Part shown: in pieces, positions 11,719-23,029 of the stretch
How positions within the stretch are numbered: position 1 is the first letter of the stretch
How the letters are laid out: each line of letters starts with the position of its first letter
Source: Forficula auricularia
Lineage: Eukaryota > Arthropoda > Insecta > Dermaptera > Forficulidae
NCBI GenBank assembly: GCA_024734495.1
Contig: JALMQS010000315.1
Coordinates: 1 to 64,000 of the forward strand
Direction: 5' to 3'
DNA length: 64,000 bases
Translations under genes and position numbers: made by a program
Notes under the pieces: model-generated
What the model was told of the DNA's origin: nothing
Seen by the model: the letters and a program-made list of their open reading frames with translations, nothing else
The model's database searches: none

Positions 11719-12950
11719 GAAGACCTCTGCATATAGGTGTTGCTCTTTCTAGCTATCGCAAGTTAATTCTTACAAAAAAAAATGGTTTACTATTTCTACT
11801 AGTCTTGAAATAAAGCACTTGAAATTGATCGGCTAAGAGTTTTACTTTTTCTTTAGGTGTTTCATTTTTCACCTTCATCTTGCTGAGGAAATGCTCTGAA
11901 TTTATTATCTAGCCTCACAGCTCGGGACTGTCATAAATGAACATTCAAGGAAATGTTCTATCATTTGTTTCTCTCGACTAATTACCTTGCTAATGAAAAA
12001 TGGCACAATTAAAATATATATTTTTAGAACGATAAAAAAAATCACAATTTAAAATATATGGAATTAATTGTTCCCTCAGACAAATTCTATTAATATTAAT
12101 TTAAATTTTTTGGAGATATTCTTTTGTTCTGAAGATCATGCTGGATTGTGGTAGAGGCTTTTTTTCCCCCGTCCATTATGCACTGAAGGAGAAAAGCATC
12201 TGTCTTTTTACCCTTGACTTTAGGCTTTTTTTCAGAAGCTCTTCTGTCAGATAAAGTAAAAAATATATCTCTTCTAAAGAGACAAAAAAAATGTTATAAG
12301 GTAATATCTTGAAAATAAGAAAGACATCATGTCGGATTGGTCAAACCAATGAATCGGAAACATTTTTCTAATAACAACAAAATTCAAAAATAAAGACGAT
12401 GACTTTTGATCACCAGGATATCCACTCAAGGTCCCTCATTATCACCAAGTAGCTGCATACCGGGTCTTCGGACCGAATGCACTTGTTGAGGGGAGTGTAT
12501 CAAAGTGTGTTCGGACATTTTCGCTTATGTTCGGGTTCTAACACAAACGATTACATCATAGAAAATATATCTGATGACACACTTTAAATTATTATATAAA
12601 TGTATGCAAAAATGTTTTTTCAAAAACTATGGCATGATACTTAATAAATCAATATTATATTAAAAAAAAAATAGATAAAAAAATAAGCACTAGAATTTAT
12701 TTCTTAAGCCCCTGAACTTTCGTGAGTAATCTGAACATACAGGCAAACAAACAGACAATTTGAAAATTCTTATTCTCGCATGTTTCGAATAATTTTATAT
12801 CTGTATAAGTAAAATTTTTTAGAAAATATTCTATATTTCTCCCTTATAGACTTGGCTAATTAGGATAAATAAAGCCATTAAAGCAAATGAAAAATCCTTT
12901 TATAAAAACCATTATGAATAAGATTATTTAAAAGATATTCATTTTAAGAA
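11719..12950. other. Anonymous DNA with one structured hairpin
   Basis: No gene is recognised. At 12454-12481 an outer TGCAT/ATGCA pairing encloses GGTC-TTCG-GACC, a UUCG-type tetraloop hairpin. CTCAAG upstream can pair with CTTGTTGAG downstream. Confidence 0.4.
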
Positions 12951-13145
12951 TAAATTATATTTAAAAAACAAACTAAAAAACACACAAAGTACAAAATAAT
13001 GTAATACTTAATTAAAAAGTGTGGGGCGCAGAAAAATGTACTTTTAATTAATTTCGACAAAGTGCCCCACGCTTTTTGATTAAGTATTCCATTATTTTGT
13101 ACTTTTTAGAAGCGTGTTTTTTAGTTTTTTTTAAATATAATTTAT
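12951..13145. mobile_element. Foldback MITE of about 195 bp
   Basis: The left arm (AAATTATATTTAAAAAAC...ACTTAATTAAAAAGTGTGG) and its diverged reverse complement (...CCACGCTTTTTGATTAAGT...) surround a short loop with GGGGCGCAG. There is no ORF. Confidence 0.85.
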
Positions 13146-13241
13146 TTTTTACTTTTTAGTCTTAATTATTTTTATAGAAAAAAGTTTTCGGAATTTAACA
13201 GAATGAAATGTATTTATTTTTATTATTTTTATATAATTTAA

Positions 13242-13548
13242 CGAGAGGTGAACCGCGACCTAATATGCTGTACACCTACTTCCACTTCTACTTCCAAATA
13301 TTTCCAAGTACTTCCAAATATTTCCAAGTAGTTCCAAATATTTCACAAGTAATTCCAAATATTTCCAAGTACTTCCAAATATTCCCAAGTAATTCCAAAT
13401 ATTCCCAAGTACTTCCAAATATTTCCAAGTACTTTCAAATATTTCCAAATGCTTTCAAATATTTCCAAGAACTTCCAAATATTTCCAAGTACTTCCAATA
13501 TACTTCCAAAGAGGTGTACACCTACTTCCAATCGCGGATCACCCCTCG
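13242..13548 (+). mobile_element. hAT-like MITE filled with a 20-bp minisatellite (copy 1)
   Basis: The ends are inverted: CGAGAGGTGAACCGCGA on the left and TCGCGGATCACCCCTCG on the right. The flanking 8-mers TAATTTAA (13234-13241) and TAATTTCA (13549-13556) match at 7 of 8 positions, as expected for an 8-bp hAT duplication. The interior from about 13283 to 13508 is roughly eleven units of a 20-bp repeat (CTTCCAAATATTTCCAAGTA and variants), itself made of two related 9-11 bp halves. A second copy, inverted and with fewer units, is at 53485-53668. The long frames here are translations of the repeat and not a gene. Confidence 0.8.
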
Positions 13549-13925
13549 TAATTTCATTTAAGCTGTGTAGGTAAACAATTATTTTTATAGAGAAATGTTT
13601 GCGGAATATAACAGAATAAAAGTGACATTGATACATAGATACATACATTTAGGTGAAGCTAATATAAAGCGGGTAAAAATGTCAATAGTAAACCAAAATA
13701 AAGTAAAAATAAATATAGTAATAAGGTCAGAAAAATTCAGCTGAATGCCAATTTTAGGTTTCTCTCAAAATATATTTAGTAAATGTTATTAATTTACAAT
13801 TGTATACTTTTTTCTAAAATATAATTTTTGAGTTTGAACATTTTTTAAATTAGTTCAATTTTTATTTATATGGGTTTTAAGGTTGTAATAATATCCATTT
13901 ATTATCAATAACTTTTAAGGAGTTC
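13549..13925. other. AT-rich DNA, nothing recognised
   Basis: No structure or frame of interest was seen. Confidence 0.5.
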
Positions 13926-14190
13926 GGTGTTGGTTCTAGGTGAAACATTTTAATATAATAATAAAACTTGAGTAAGATACGAGGTCTCCAAATTAGCCGT
14001 CTCGGAACCGGCGTTAAAAAGTAGGTCCCGTATATCTGTAAAACAACTAAACACACTCAGCACAGGTATATGTGGAGAGGAGCCGACACCCGTTTCGGGT
14101 ATGGCACTCGAAGAAGAAGAAGATACGAGGTAGGTTTCTTTTTTGTGAAACCTACCTCGTATCTTACTCAAGTTTTATTATTACATTTAT
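13926..14190. mobile_element. Foldback repeat with GTGAAACATTTT end
   Basis: AATAAAACTTGAGTAAGATA near 13960 returns inverted as TATCTTACTCAAGTTTTATT at 14160-14180, and a tighter hairpin (AGATACGAGGTAGGTTTC) sits at 14120-14163. The loop holds CGACACCCGTTTCGGGTATG, reminiscent on the minus strand of the CCCGAAAC motif in the Penelope-like elements. The GTGTTGGTTCTAGGTGAAAC end is shared with 4630-4655 and, inverted, 57270-57300. Confidence 0.7.
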
Positions 14191-14339
14191 TATCACTTGA
14201 CTGCAAATTCCTCAAAAACTATGAATGCGTTCGGGCGAATAGATTATATATGAGACTCCTTTTAAATATATAATACAAGAATTGCTCATATAATAGTAAA
14301 AATTTCTTATTTGAACTCTTGAATAAGAACTTTTAATTT

Positions 14340-14730
14340 ACAACTTATAAGAATGTATTCAATTTTCCTGAAATCGAAAATAGTATTAAAATTTTAATCG
14401 AGTGATTATTTTGGAAGGTTGAAATTCTTTTATTATTATTATTATTTTTATAGAGTACCTGGAATTCTTTTAAAAATCTAATTATGTATCACAAGGCTAA
14501 ACTTTTTAAAGTACTTCATTTTAAAATGACCGTGTAAAAGGATATTTTACTCGCTTTTCCTATCCAACCAGATTTTCAAACCATTGAACCTAAAATTATA
14601 AGAAAAAAAAATAGAAATACGTTCCTTATTAACCATAAATAAAAAGGAATTTGACATGTCAAGAATTTTGAAAGATTTACGTTACGCCTTGGTATTCTAG
14701 TCCGATTCGCATTTAGCCGATTTTTTTGGA
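14340..14730 (+). repeat. Interspersed repeat related to 41600-42010
   Basis: Shared blocks include AACTTATAAG, TTTCC.GAAAAT..AAA.T...TAAAATTTTAATC.A.TGATTATTTTGG and the ending TCCGATTCGCATTTAGCCGA, compared with CCCGACTCGCACCTGGCCGG at 41987. The ending resembles a 3' repeat widespread in insect genomes. No coding content was seen. Confidence 0.55.
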
Positions 14731-15344
14731 TTCCATCGAAAATAAGTAAATCTAAACTTAGGATATATCTATTGTTAGTTTCTCGACGATTCCGCTTTTG
14801 GATTAATATACATTATTTTAACAGAATGAAATGATGAATGGGATTCATTAAAACTAAAAGCCATTTGGTAACCAGCGATTATCTGAGCCTTTCGATCCAT
14901 CAAAGAATCATCACTTATTTTTAGACGAATGGGAACGAAGCGTCATGATGGCGATTAATCTCACCCACTCTCAAATACCAACTCATATAAGAATGGATTC
15001 GAAATAATATATAATAATATTAATAAAAATCTGTGGGCGGACTATGATAAATCTAGCTGAGCTTGAGTTAGTGTGGGTGTGTATGTATTTTTGGCTCATC
15101 TGGGAAATCATTTCGTTCCATTTGTTCACAAACATTTCCATATCTAAAAACATAAGCAATCTAACAACTATTGTTTTTTCTAGATTAAAATGGGGATATA
15201 GGAAATTGCATATCCTTTACTTATAACAGATAAACAAAAAAATATAAAATTGAAAATATTTTTTCTAACAGAGTGGTTGATTATTTAGAAGTAATCAATG
15301 ACGTTGTCCTCTGCTTGATGCAAACAAAAGTATGATAGTTTTAT
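14731..15344. other. Anonymous DNA
   Basis: The short frame at 15044-15226 has no family motif. CGTTGTCCTCTGCTTGATGC at 15302 is a small piece of the Penelope-like family. Confidence 0.4.
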
Positions 15345-15475
15345 CATGGGTTAGGAGTGTTAGTGAGGAAGTCGAGTTTTAGCCAGTCAAATTTTTTATT
15401 CTGCCGCGAGCAAGGCCTGAACTTGGGCCTCCAGCTCCAACATCGTCTTCAAGACAAAATGAGAGAAGAGAAAGA
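15345..15475 (-). repeat. Diverged fragment of the tRNA-derived SINE family B
   Basis: GTTAGTGAGGAAGTCGAGTTTTAGCC followed by TCCAACATCGTC matches the body of the SINE at 17281-17468, but the B box is eroded (TGAACTTGGGCC). Confidence 0.55.
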
Positions 15476-17280
15476 ATCCATGGAATAAGCCCCTACGTAG
15501 GAATACCACGAAGTTTCTATTTTGAGAAACTAGTATATCGGGCAAATTATTATTATAAAACTAATAATAAAAAAATATTTTAATTTTACTCAATATTATA
15601 AAAGTAATAATAAAAATGCATTTAAAAATTCGCCTGATATTTTTAATTTATTATATTTTGAGTATAAAAATGTTATCGGCATGAACTATGGAGAATTAAT
15701 AGGTACGCTAGTTCTTTTCGCTATCGATTAAAATACGATTGCTTGATATAATATATGTTTCTAAAGATGAGATTTAAGACACTATTATAACTATTATAGC
15801 TGTAAAAATATTTGAAATATCAAAATCGTTCTTATATGTTGCTTAAAACCATAGAATGTACGTATGTACATACAATCCATTCATTTAAATCCAATGGTTC
15901 GAAAATCCCGTTAAGTACAAAAAATTCAGCCTAGATTAACTTATTAAAATCTTTACAGAAATATTTAAAACACTATGATAAAAAAATAATTTGAGAATTC
16001 TCTTTCTATAGATACTAAATTTGTATCTCATACATATTGTATTGAGTAACATGAGTTCGAATCTGAAATATAATTTATGTCAGCCTTGTAATAACACTTT
16101 GATAAATTTATGACATTTTCTGTTGTTTAGTAAACATAATGATAAAGTGATATTTAAGTACCTACTCACAATAATAATAGTAAGCTCGAAGCGAAAATAG
16201 CAAACTCGAAAATGAAAATATTTGCCTAAAAATTTGAAATTTTCTAAGTTTATTCAATTAAAGGATTGATAATCAAAGTCACCTTCAAAGACAATTATAT
16301 GCATGAGCAGATTATAAGAACTCATTAAAAAAATATATATAAATATTATGTTAATAATTATTCGACTAAAACTAATATACATATTTACATACTACTGGAC
16401 GTTTTTTAAGAATTCAAACTTTTTAGGACAATTCAATAACTTGATTTATAAATATTTTCAAAAACCAATTATGCGGTTTTATTATTAAAATTCAAATATT
16501 CTATTCAATAAGAAGCAAAGTTTGGAACTATTTATAAAGTCATTAACGTCTCCTGAAATCGTTACTTAAATAGAAAGAGCCCGGTAAAGTTTGGCCTTCT
16601 TGAATAAATTATGCATGTGAAACAAACTTCGAAATTTTTTATTTGTTGTTCTCAAACACACAAATATCTTCAATTAAGAGTTTTTATCCCTTTTTCGACT
16701 ATAAAGAAGTTTTTATTAATTAATATTTTGACGTCACTGCAGCCCAATATCATTCATCTTGGAGCAGATATTTTTTATTTAAATTCCGAGTTGGAAAACA
16801 ATGACCATGATTTGATGTCCAGTCTCCAGAATGATAAGACATTGCTCTGGCATATCTCCTGGAAGATAAACAATTTTTTTTATTAATAAGCTTATCTAAG
16901 TTATTTTTATTTACGTGAGAGGAAAATATAGTAATCTGTTAAAAAAGTAATATATGAACCCTTTTAATTTAAAGAGTTACAAGTCCAATTTTGAAAAAAA
17001 TGAGTGCCTTATCTTTTTTTCATATTTATATTGACACAGTCAGTGAGTTACAATAATCTTTATAAATTCTTCCAAATATACGTATATAAAATAGGATGAT
17101 TCACAATACTTTCGGAATTGTTGGGAAACAAAAATTGTTAAATGAACATAGGTCCTATTTTAATCTCTTACAGAACTAAAGGTAATCAAAATTTTATTTA
17201 CAAATTTGTACATACCTTTAATATGTATTTAACAATGAAAACAACACATAATTAATAGTATTTTTTTCTTTTATTTATTT
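15476..17280. other. AT-rich DNA, nothing recognised
   Basis: Frames such as 16611-16886 show no domain. No repeats with clear ends were seen. Confidence 0.45.
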
Positions 17281-17468
17281 AATGTCACCGGGAACAAAGC
17301 CCATTTAGACAGCACTTAAGTAAAGTGTTAGTAGGGTTAGTGAGGGAGCCGAGTTTTCAGCCGGTAGAAATTTTTATTTGCCAGCCAGGATCGAACCACG
17401 TTACTCCACTTCAACATCGTCATAATCGATCGATGCCGAAGCGAAGCCAGTGCGTTAGACTCCCCTAA
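17281..17468 (-). repeat. tRNA-derived SINE family B, copy 1
   Basis: On the minus strand the unit has a partly decayed tRNA-like head (GGTTCGATCC B box, here degraded to TGGTTCGATCCTGG), then CTGGCAAATAAAAATTTCTA and a body ending ...AATGGGCTTTGTTCC. Better copies are at 44482-44692 and 54418-54616. Confidence 0.75.
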
Positions 17469-17563
17469 TTAATAGTATTAGTTGTTTTTTTTATTAACAA
17501 AATTATTGGTGACAAAATTTACTCAAAATGTGCTTAAATAATGTGTGTTTTCGGCATAATATA

Positions 17564-18068
17564 CAGTGTGTGACCAAATTATAATTATTATACTCAAATG
17601 ATTTTTATCAAGTAAATTTATTTTATTCAAACTTTTCAAAAAATCTAGTAGTAATCTAGTTTAATAACCCTTTTGGACTGGCTTGGCAACTCGCCAGACC
17701 TCAACCAGATCGAAAATGTATGGGCGGCCCTAAAAAAATAAATTTGCAAAGATAAAATAATTACTAACAAAAGGGACTTGATAGAAAATATTATTAAAGC
17801 ATGGCACAATACACCTGCTCTTCAATAAATAGCCAAAAATTTATTGCCAGCCAGCATGCCGCAGCCCATACAAAATGTGATTGCTCGAAAGGGAGGATTC
17901 ACTAAATATTGAAATTGTATTTTAAATTGTATTTGTATTGTCCTAAGCTAATAAACCCAATAAGATAACAATTGAAACGATATTATGAGTTTAATAGTAA
18001 GCTAAATCCTTAAAAACATATGAAAGATTTAATTTTTCAAATGAGTATAATAATTTGGCCATCCACTG
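17564..18068 (+). mobile_element. Tc1-like element, internally deleted (copy 1)
   Basis: The element sits between TA dinucleotides (17562-17563 and 18069-18070), with terminal repeats CAGTG.GTGACCAAATTAT and ATAATTTGGCCATCCACTG. It keeps only the C-terminal part of a Tc1-type DDE transposase (17668-17905), recognised by SP.LNPIENVWAALKK-like residues and the GGFTKY-like ending. In-frame stops and frameshifts are present. The copy at 38930-39434 has the same internal deletion, so the deleted form itself was mobilised, presumably by an enzyme encoded elsewhere. Confidence 0.88.
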
Positions 18069-18425
18069 TAAATACTTTTATTTATTATAGACTAGTTTCG
18101 AGGGTGGTGATTTCATATTTAGAATAAAATTTTAATTGTTTTTTTTTGTCACAATTTTTATTTATTTATTAAGAAGAATCGAAGCATTTCGTTTACTCAC
18201 TTTTGACCCTGGAAATTATGCAAACAATCGGAATAGCTCTCCGAGCATAGATGTTCTCTACGCTACAGGCACTCCTGACATTTTAAACCTTACCAATAAA
18301 TATGAATTCATTTGGTAGCAAAATTCTATTAAATATTTATGTGAAATACTTAAAGTATATTGGACTAAAAATATAAGAAAAACATTTGAAAGCTATAATC
18401 TCATATAAATAAAATAAACTAATAT

Positions 18426-19155
18426 GTGGCCATCCACATGAGTTTACCATACAACCTGCCCCCTCTCTTTAATATTTAATAAAAAAATTTATAATCATTT
18501 AGGAAAGAACTCCCCTCCCTTCTGAATTTTGAGGCCATTAGCAATCTATTTCAGATAGTGAGTATATTCATAAGGTCATATAGTATATAGGGTGCATATG
18601 TGAAACTTCGTACAATTCGACCAAAGGGTCTTGAAGTTATATTAAATTCCTTTATTTTTAAGCCGCCCCCCCCCACAAAATTCTGGCTCCCTAAAAAAAT
18701 AATTACTCTTTTTTTTATAATGGGTCTCTTTTATAGTAAATTCCATTTTACTTGTTTTTTTTTTGTTTTTTTTTGTTTTTAATGTGAATATTTTAATTTT
18801 TAAAGAGCCCCATACCCTTAATTTTTTTTTTAATTTCAACCAAAATCTATCTCACTGCATCAAAACTACATGTGCAATTTCGTTTTGATATTCAGACTAG
18901 TTTTTGAGCTAGAGCGTACATACAATTTTTAACCTACTAACAGACATTTTGACAAAACAGTTAATATCTCGAAAAATATAATTTTTTCGATGTTCACTCA
19001 TTAGAGATTTCTTGTGGACCAAAACCCGATGGTTTTTCTAAATTTTATTTATCAAAATAGTTTCAGCCGTTTTTGAGATATTTCGAAAAAACGAAGCAAA
19101 AAAAACACTTTTTTCATGCACGAATACAATACTTGACCATACACTGTATAGTAAA
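18426..19155. repeat. GGCCATCCACATG interspersed repeat, uninterrupted copy
   Basis: It starts with TGTGGCCATCCACATGA, includes a C9 run, TAAGGTCATATA, AAAATAATTACTC, and ends with GAGATATTTCGAAAAAACGA and a CACTGTATAG end. The same unit, interrupted by a LINE, lies at 51346-52420. Fragments are at 54955-55040 and 56003-56045. There is no gene. Confidence 0.65.
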
Positions 19156-19735
19156 GTAAATATTTAAGCATCAATCATCTACTTTGGTATTAAAATTAAA
19201 AAAAATCATAACATGTCCTGTGGACCATTCTTTAATTACAATTAATGGTTAAATTTTAATGATTAATCGATGATTTAAGAAAATATATCAGAGTATATAT
19301 AAAAATACCCACAATACACATTTTTACAAGATCTGATTTAACTTCGTTTCTCTGTTTGCAAGAGTGTATCGAGCAATTGAATTTCGATCCACTTCAATCG
19401 AGTTGGTTTTTTTGAAATTTTGCTTAGATATCTATCTCTCTATTTGCGATGACAATACCATATTTCATAGATTCATGAAATTAACAGGGAGAAATATAAT
19501 ATAAACTTTAAAAAATAGATGAGATGTTTTAAGATAATCTATGGGGTGGGGGCTAAATGATCTATTTATTATTAGTAATTTCATTAGGGCTTTTCAGAGA
19601 AAATGCGAAACCCGGGGCCAGTATTATTGTTGAGGGCTTTAAGAATTGAAAATAAAACTCTGGACAAGGAAATAAAAAAAAAAATTATATTTTATTAAAT
19701 TAGGGAACAAAGAAAAGATTTTATATTATAGACAA
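19156..19735. other. AT-rich DNA, nothing recognised
   Basis: No conserved frame or repeat end was seen. Confidence 0.45.
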
Positions 19736-19830
19736 AAGGATCAGCCGGGGTTCGAACCCAGGATCTTCGCATGTGAGCTGCGATCCCTTCATAAGAGCCT
19801 TAGCTCTTATCCTCTTGGTCACTGATCTCC
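19736..19830 (-). repeat. tRNA-like sequence (tRNA pseudogene or SINE head)
   Basis: On the minus strand, GATCAGTGACCAAGAGGATA gives an A-box-like D arm and CTGGGTTCGAACCCCGG a full B box and T arm. GATCAG and CTGATC pair as an acceptor stem. A 7-bp stem (ATAAGAG/CTCTTAT) with a 6-base loop replaces a normal anticodon arm and a long variable region follows. I do not assign an amino acid. Confidence 0.6.
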
Positions 19831-20154
19831 GAACTCAAGCTAATACCCAATGTCTATATGAATTTAATATTTTAATCTCTTCCTCGTTCATTGTTGTAGC
19901 TCATTAGTGACCGGACTATTATTAAACTATATTCAATAGATTCTGATAGATTGGGAGGCGTTTGAATATATTATATTTTATATTTATTAAATTTAACATG
20001 TATTTATTTCACCGAAAGTTTGCGCTCTTCAACAATAACAAATTCAGTTATTATATGAAGCCCCTGAAATTGCTTGTTAAAGTCACTCCAGATTTTTTTT
20101 AAGAACATAGAAAAAATTTGCTCACTATAAAAGTATATATAAAAAAAAATAAAA

Positions 20155-20530
20155 TAAAACCGACTTCAAAAAAATTAAATGACAACAAATCAAAATAATA
20201 AGAACTCATAAAATAATTATCTAATTTAGTCACAACTAAACGACGAAATATTAACATGAAATCACTTTTTGAAGTCGGTGCTAAACATATACATTTTATG
20301 AATCGAACTCGACGGATCTTACTTAGTACGTTTGGCGGGTACGCTCACTTATATAGATTGTTTAGTACAGACTTCAAAAAGTGATTTCATGTTAATATTT
20401 CGTCGGTTAGTTGTAACTAAATTAGATAATTATTTTATACCTTTTAGTGGATTTTATTTTATTTTTGAGTTCTTATTATTTTATTTGTTGCATTTAATTT
20501 TTTGAAGTCGGTTTTATTTTTTTATTTTTT
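20155..20530. mobile_element. AAGTCGG palindromic MITE, solo copy
   Basis: The outer ends are AAAACCGACTTCAAAA and TTTTGAAGTCGGTTTTATTT. The arms contain CTAAACGACGAAATATTAAC and its complement. The loop holds a conserved non-palindromic core, CTCGACGGATCTTACTTAGT followed by ACGTTTGGCGGGTACGCT. The same palindrome forms the right half of the composites at 60858-61862 and 62865-63592. Confidence 0.85.
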
Positions 20531-20871
20531 TAATTATTTTTATTTTTCTCTTTTTAGTGATGTTATTAATAGTGATTTAATATAATACATTGCATGCATC
20601 TCGTAAGAGAAAGCGTCGGGCGAATGAATCAGAAAATGATAATAAAATTCAATTCATAAATATAGAAATTCTCTCGAAGCGTTTGAGGGTTTTAAATGAA
20701 TGTTTTAAGTTTTTTTTTATTAAAGATTTTATTTATTATAATTTCGATTATTTCCTCATAAGAATTAGAGATTTGCATTATTTCGTCATTGATCATATTA
20801 TCAGAACTTGACCAAATTAATATGGGAGCACCCCTAAGGTACGCCCTTTCCAATAAAAAAAAAATCGGTTG

Positions 20872-20990
20872 TCCGTAAAGTCGGTTTACTGACGATGGTT
20901 GAACGTGACAACGTCATAAGAAAAATACTGATGGAATGGTATTTTCTTATAACGTTGTCGTTCAACTATCGTCAGTAAACCGATTTTTAT
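20872..20990. mobile_element. Hairpin MITE ending AAATCGG, copy 1
   Basis: AAATCGGTT..CCGTAAAGTCGG and GTTTACTGACGATGGTTGAAC are repeated inverted after the loop ACTGATGGAATGGT. Arms are about 50-55 bp. A cleaner copy is at 40071-40217. Confidence 0.9.
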
Positions 20991-21222
20991 TTATTTATTG
21001 AACCAATGTTTTTTACACAATTCAAAGATTAAGAATTAATTAAGTTATAAAACAAATAAAAAAATTTAAATATATATTATAGAAATACCAAAAATATAGT
21101 TTTTAAATCAGGTGCGATTGTAAGAAAAAGTTGAAACGATTAATTATATTTAATATCCTTGAAAATGGGTTAACTTGTTAAAAAATATTCTTTTCGATTT
21201 ACTTTTGCCTACATAACTTTTT

Positions 21223-21430
21223 TTTTTTTTTTTTTTTTTAATGATATTGATGAGAGAAGGAGATACACCAGAAGGTGGATCCCCTAAAGGCCTGTATGGG
21301 CTGGCCCCTCAATCGTGAAAAGAACAGAGCAGAAGGAAAAGAAGCCGGGATCACGGGCCAATCTCAGAAACTTAGATACAATTCAATATCCAATTTACCA
21401 AGGTTTTAGGGGCTTCGAGCAGTGGTAAAT
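21223..21430 (-). mobile_element. LINE 3' end (jockey-like), poly-A tail on minus strand
   Basis: A run of about 19 T is followed by AATGATATTGATGAGAGAAG and GGTGGATCCCCTAAAGGCC. The complement ends ...GGGGATCCACC...TCTCATCA..AT then poly-A. The plus-strand copy at 37690-37880 shares this 3' UTR and carries RT C-terminal residues upstream. Only the tail survives here. Confidence 0.7.
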
Positions 21431-21469
21431 TCTCCGCGCGATAAATTCGGTTAAATTTATCTCCCACTT

Positions 21470-21595
21470 AATTTTTATTACCAGACCCTATACTTACAGA
21501 AAAAATGTCTGGGTATAGCCGGGAATCGAACCCGAGACCTCCGGGTTGCCAGTCAGTTGTTCTGACCATTACACCACCGAGGCGGCATCTTTTTG
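21470..21595 (-). repeat. tRNA-derived SINE family C
   Basis: On the minus strand, GCCTCGGTGGTGTAATGGTC (A-box region) and CTCGGGTTCGATTCCCGG (B box and T arm) are intact, followed by TATACCCAGACATTTTTTCT. The anticodon stem does not form a 5-bp helix. The 95-codon frame crossing it is the usual artefact of reading through such a SINE. Confidence 0.75.
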
Positions 21596-22034
21596 TTATA
21601 TAGTGTAATCTTATTTTAAAATAATATTTTGAAATACTTTTAATTAGTAATACTATATGGTTTTCCATTGGGAGATTATTTAAAATATGGTTATTTAATG
21701 AAGAGAAAATATTCGAGTGTGATTCATTAAAGTCCATCATTAAAGAATTAGTCAAATATATTTCATTGTATTTTTTTTCATAAATTTTCCTCCACTGTCA
21801 TTTAACGCCTCTCTAATAATTGATTCGGCTTTCCTACACACACTTTTAATAAAAAACAAAAAATATATAAAGAAAATCAAACTTGTTTTTTATCACTGTT
21901 AATAATAAAAAGAACTGTCTTAAAGATGGATACTATTAACATACGTTCAGATGGGAAGAGAAGGTTTTGTGCCCTTCACACGATGGCGGCTGGAGGGGAA
22001 ATGCCTGTCCTCAACGGGAGACACCCCCACTCCT

Positions 22035-22200
22035 GCTTTTCTACCCTAGGTGTTCCTCCTTAGCTCCTTGCTCGATCCGCGCTCTCGCTTGCACTTCAAG
22101 CCTTAAATGGAACGCCTCAGATGAGTCATGTTTTTTTCGAGAGTGCAGCCGGCTTCATCGAATTATAAGACGTTGTCACGTCAAAAAGAATCATCGAAAT
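22035..22200. repeat. Interspersed repeat shared with 40570-40720
   Basis: Common blocks are CGCGCTCTCGCTTGCA, CCTTAAATGGAACGCCTC, ATGAGTCATGTTTTTTCG, GTGCAGC.GGCT.CATC and AAGACGTTGTCACGTCAAAA. It is more GC-rich than its surroundings. It is not recognised as coding. Confidence 0.7.
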
Positions 22201-22520
22201 CGGTCCACGTGGCAAAAAGTTCTCGCTGAACATACATAAAATAAATAAATAAATAAATAATTTGGTATTTTGATTATCTTGGAGCTATACTGATCCAAAC
22301 GTAGAAAGAATCATTAAAATCAGTTCATAAACAAATAAGTTATGTTTGAACAAACATAAGAAAAAAGGTCCAATAACAATGAAAAAAACGGGATCAATCG
22401 GAAACTATACTGAACCTAATGCAAATAAAATCATCAAAATCGGTTCACAATTGGCGAAGATATCAGGTAACCTTGATACAAAAAAAAAATTCAGTTGAAT
22501 TGAGAACCTCTTCTTTTTTT
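22200..22520 (-). repeat. Inverted copy of the CCGACTTCAAAA-associated repeat
   Basis: The reverse complement starts AACTGACTTCAAAAAAAGAA and contains CTCAATT, GAACCGATTTTGATGAT and GTTTGTTCAAACAT-like blocks. These match the left halves of the composites at 60858 and 62865. Confidence 0.65.
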
Positions 22521-22689
22521 GAAGTCAGTTAAAAAAACATGAAAGAATCAAAAAATGAGAAAAAAAATGTAATTTATTTCTTTTTGTTTACCCTTAGGCC
22601 TTTTAGTATTATTTATTTATTTATTTTTAATTAATTTATTTATTTATTATGGTTTTGATTTCGAATTATTATTTTTATTTTTTGTATTA

Positions 22690-23019
22690 AAAAAAATATA
22701 TACGATAGAAAAAGACAGAGACGCCGAAAAGGGAACGCGAGACTCGAAACGTTTCACCACCGAGCGAGCGAGCGTAGATTTTCCTTTCCGTCTTTCTGGC
22801 TGCCTACTAGCAAGCAGTCAACTTCATCCATGCTGGCGACCCGCCCTTCTGCCCCGCTGCCTCCCGCGCCAACACATGTCGTCTACTCAGTGCAGGCAGG
22901 CTTGGCTCCAGCAGTCAAGGACAACTATTCAGGCGGAGATATGCAACCCGCTCCGACTATTGCTAGATGGATACCTAATCGCAACTTGTTTCGGCTCCTG
23001 AAGGCACGGCCCTCGAGAG
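22690..23019 (+). other. GC-richer segment next to the hAT insertion
   Basis: GC content rises here (GACGCCGAAAAGGGAACGCG, GAGCGAGCGAGCG). One plus frame stays open from upstream through ATG at 22830. Taking the hAT out at its CTCGAGAG target makes this frame stop a few codons later. The sequence continues after the hAT as CATAACCGGTCC.... No protein family is recognised. It may be a fragment of another retroelement (a GG.GGGGTTAAA.TTTATC-like motif after the hAT resembles 21430-21460) or host DNA. Confidence 0.35.
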
Positions 23020-23029
23020 CAGGGATGTT

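Noticed and set aside
13208..13648. Three ORFs of 62-117 codons on both strands
   Set aside because: They translate the 20-bp minisatellite (Y-F-Q-I-F-P type repeats) and have no independent support.
18136..18318. Possible endonuclease-like frame (SSPSIDVLYATGTPD)
   Set aside because: It resembles the S.SIDL motif of LINE endonucleases only over about 15 residues, with no flanking support.
19736..19830. A functional serine/leucine-type tRNA
   Set aside because: The acceptor and T arms pair, but the anticodon region forms an abnormal 7-bp stem with a 6-base loop.
21505..21590. A functional tRNA gene
   Set aside because: A and B boxes are good but the anticodon stem does not form 5 pairs with a 7-base loop, and a SINE-like tail follows.
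21468..21755. A 95-codon minus-strand ORF
   Set aside because: It reads through the tRNA-derived SINE; the GVMVRTTDWQPGG-like peptide is a known artefact of such SINEs.
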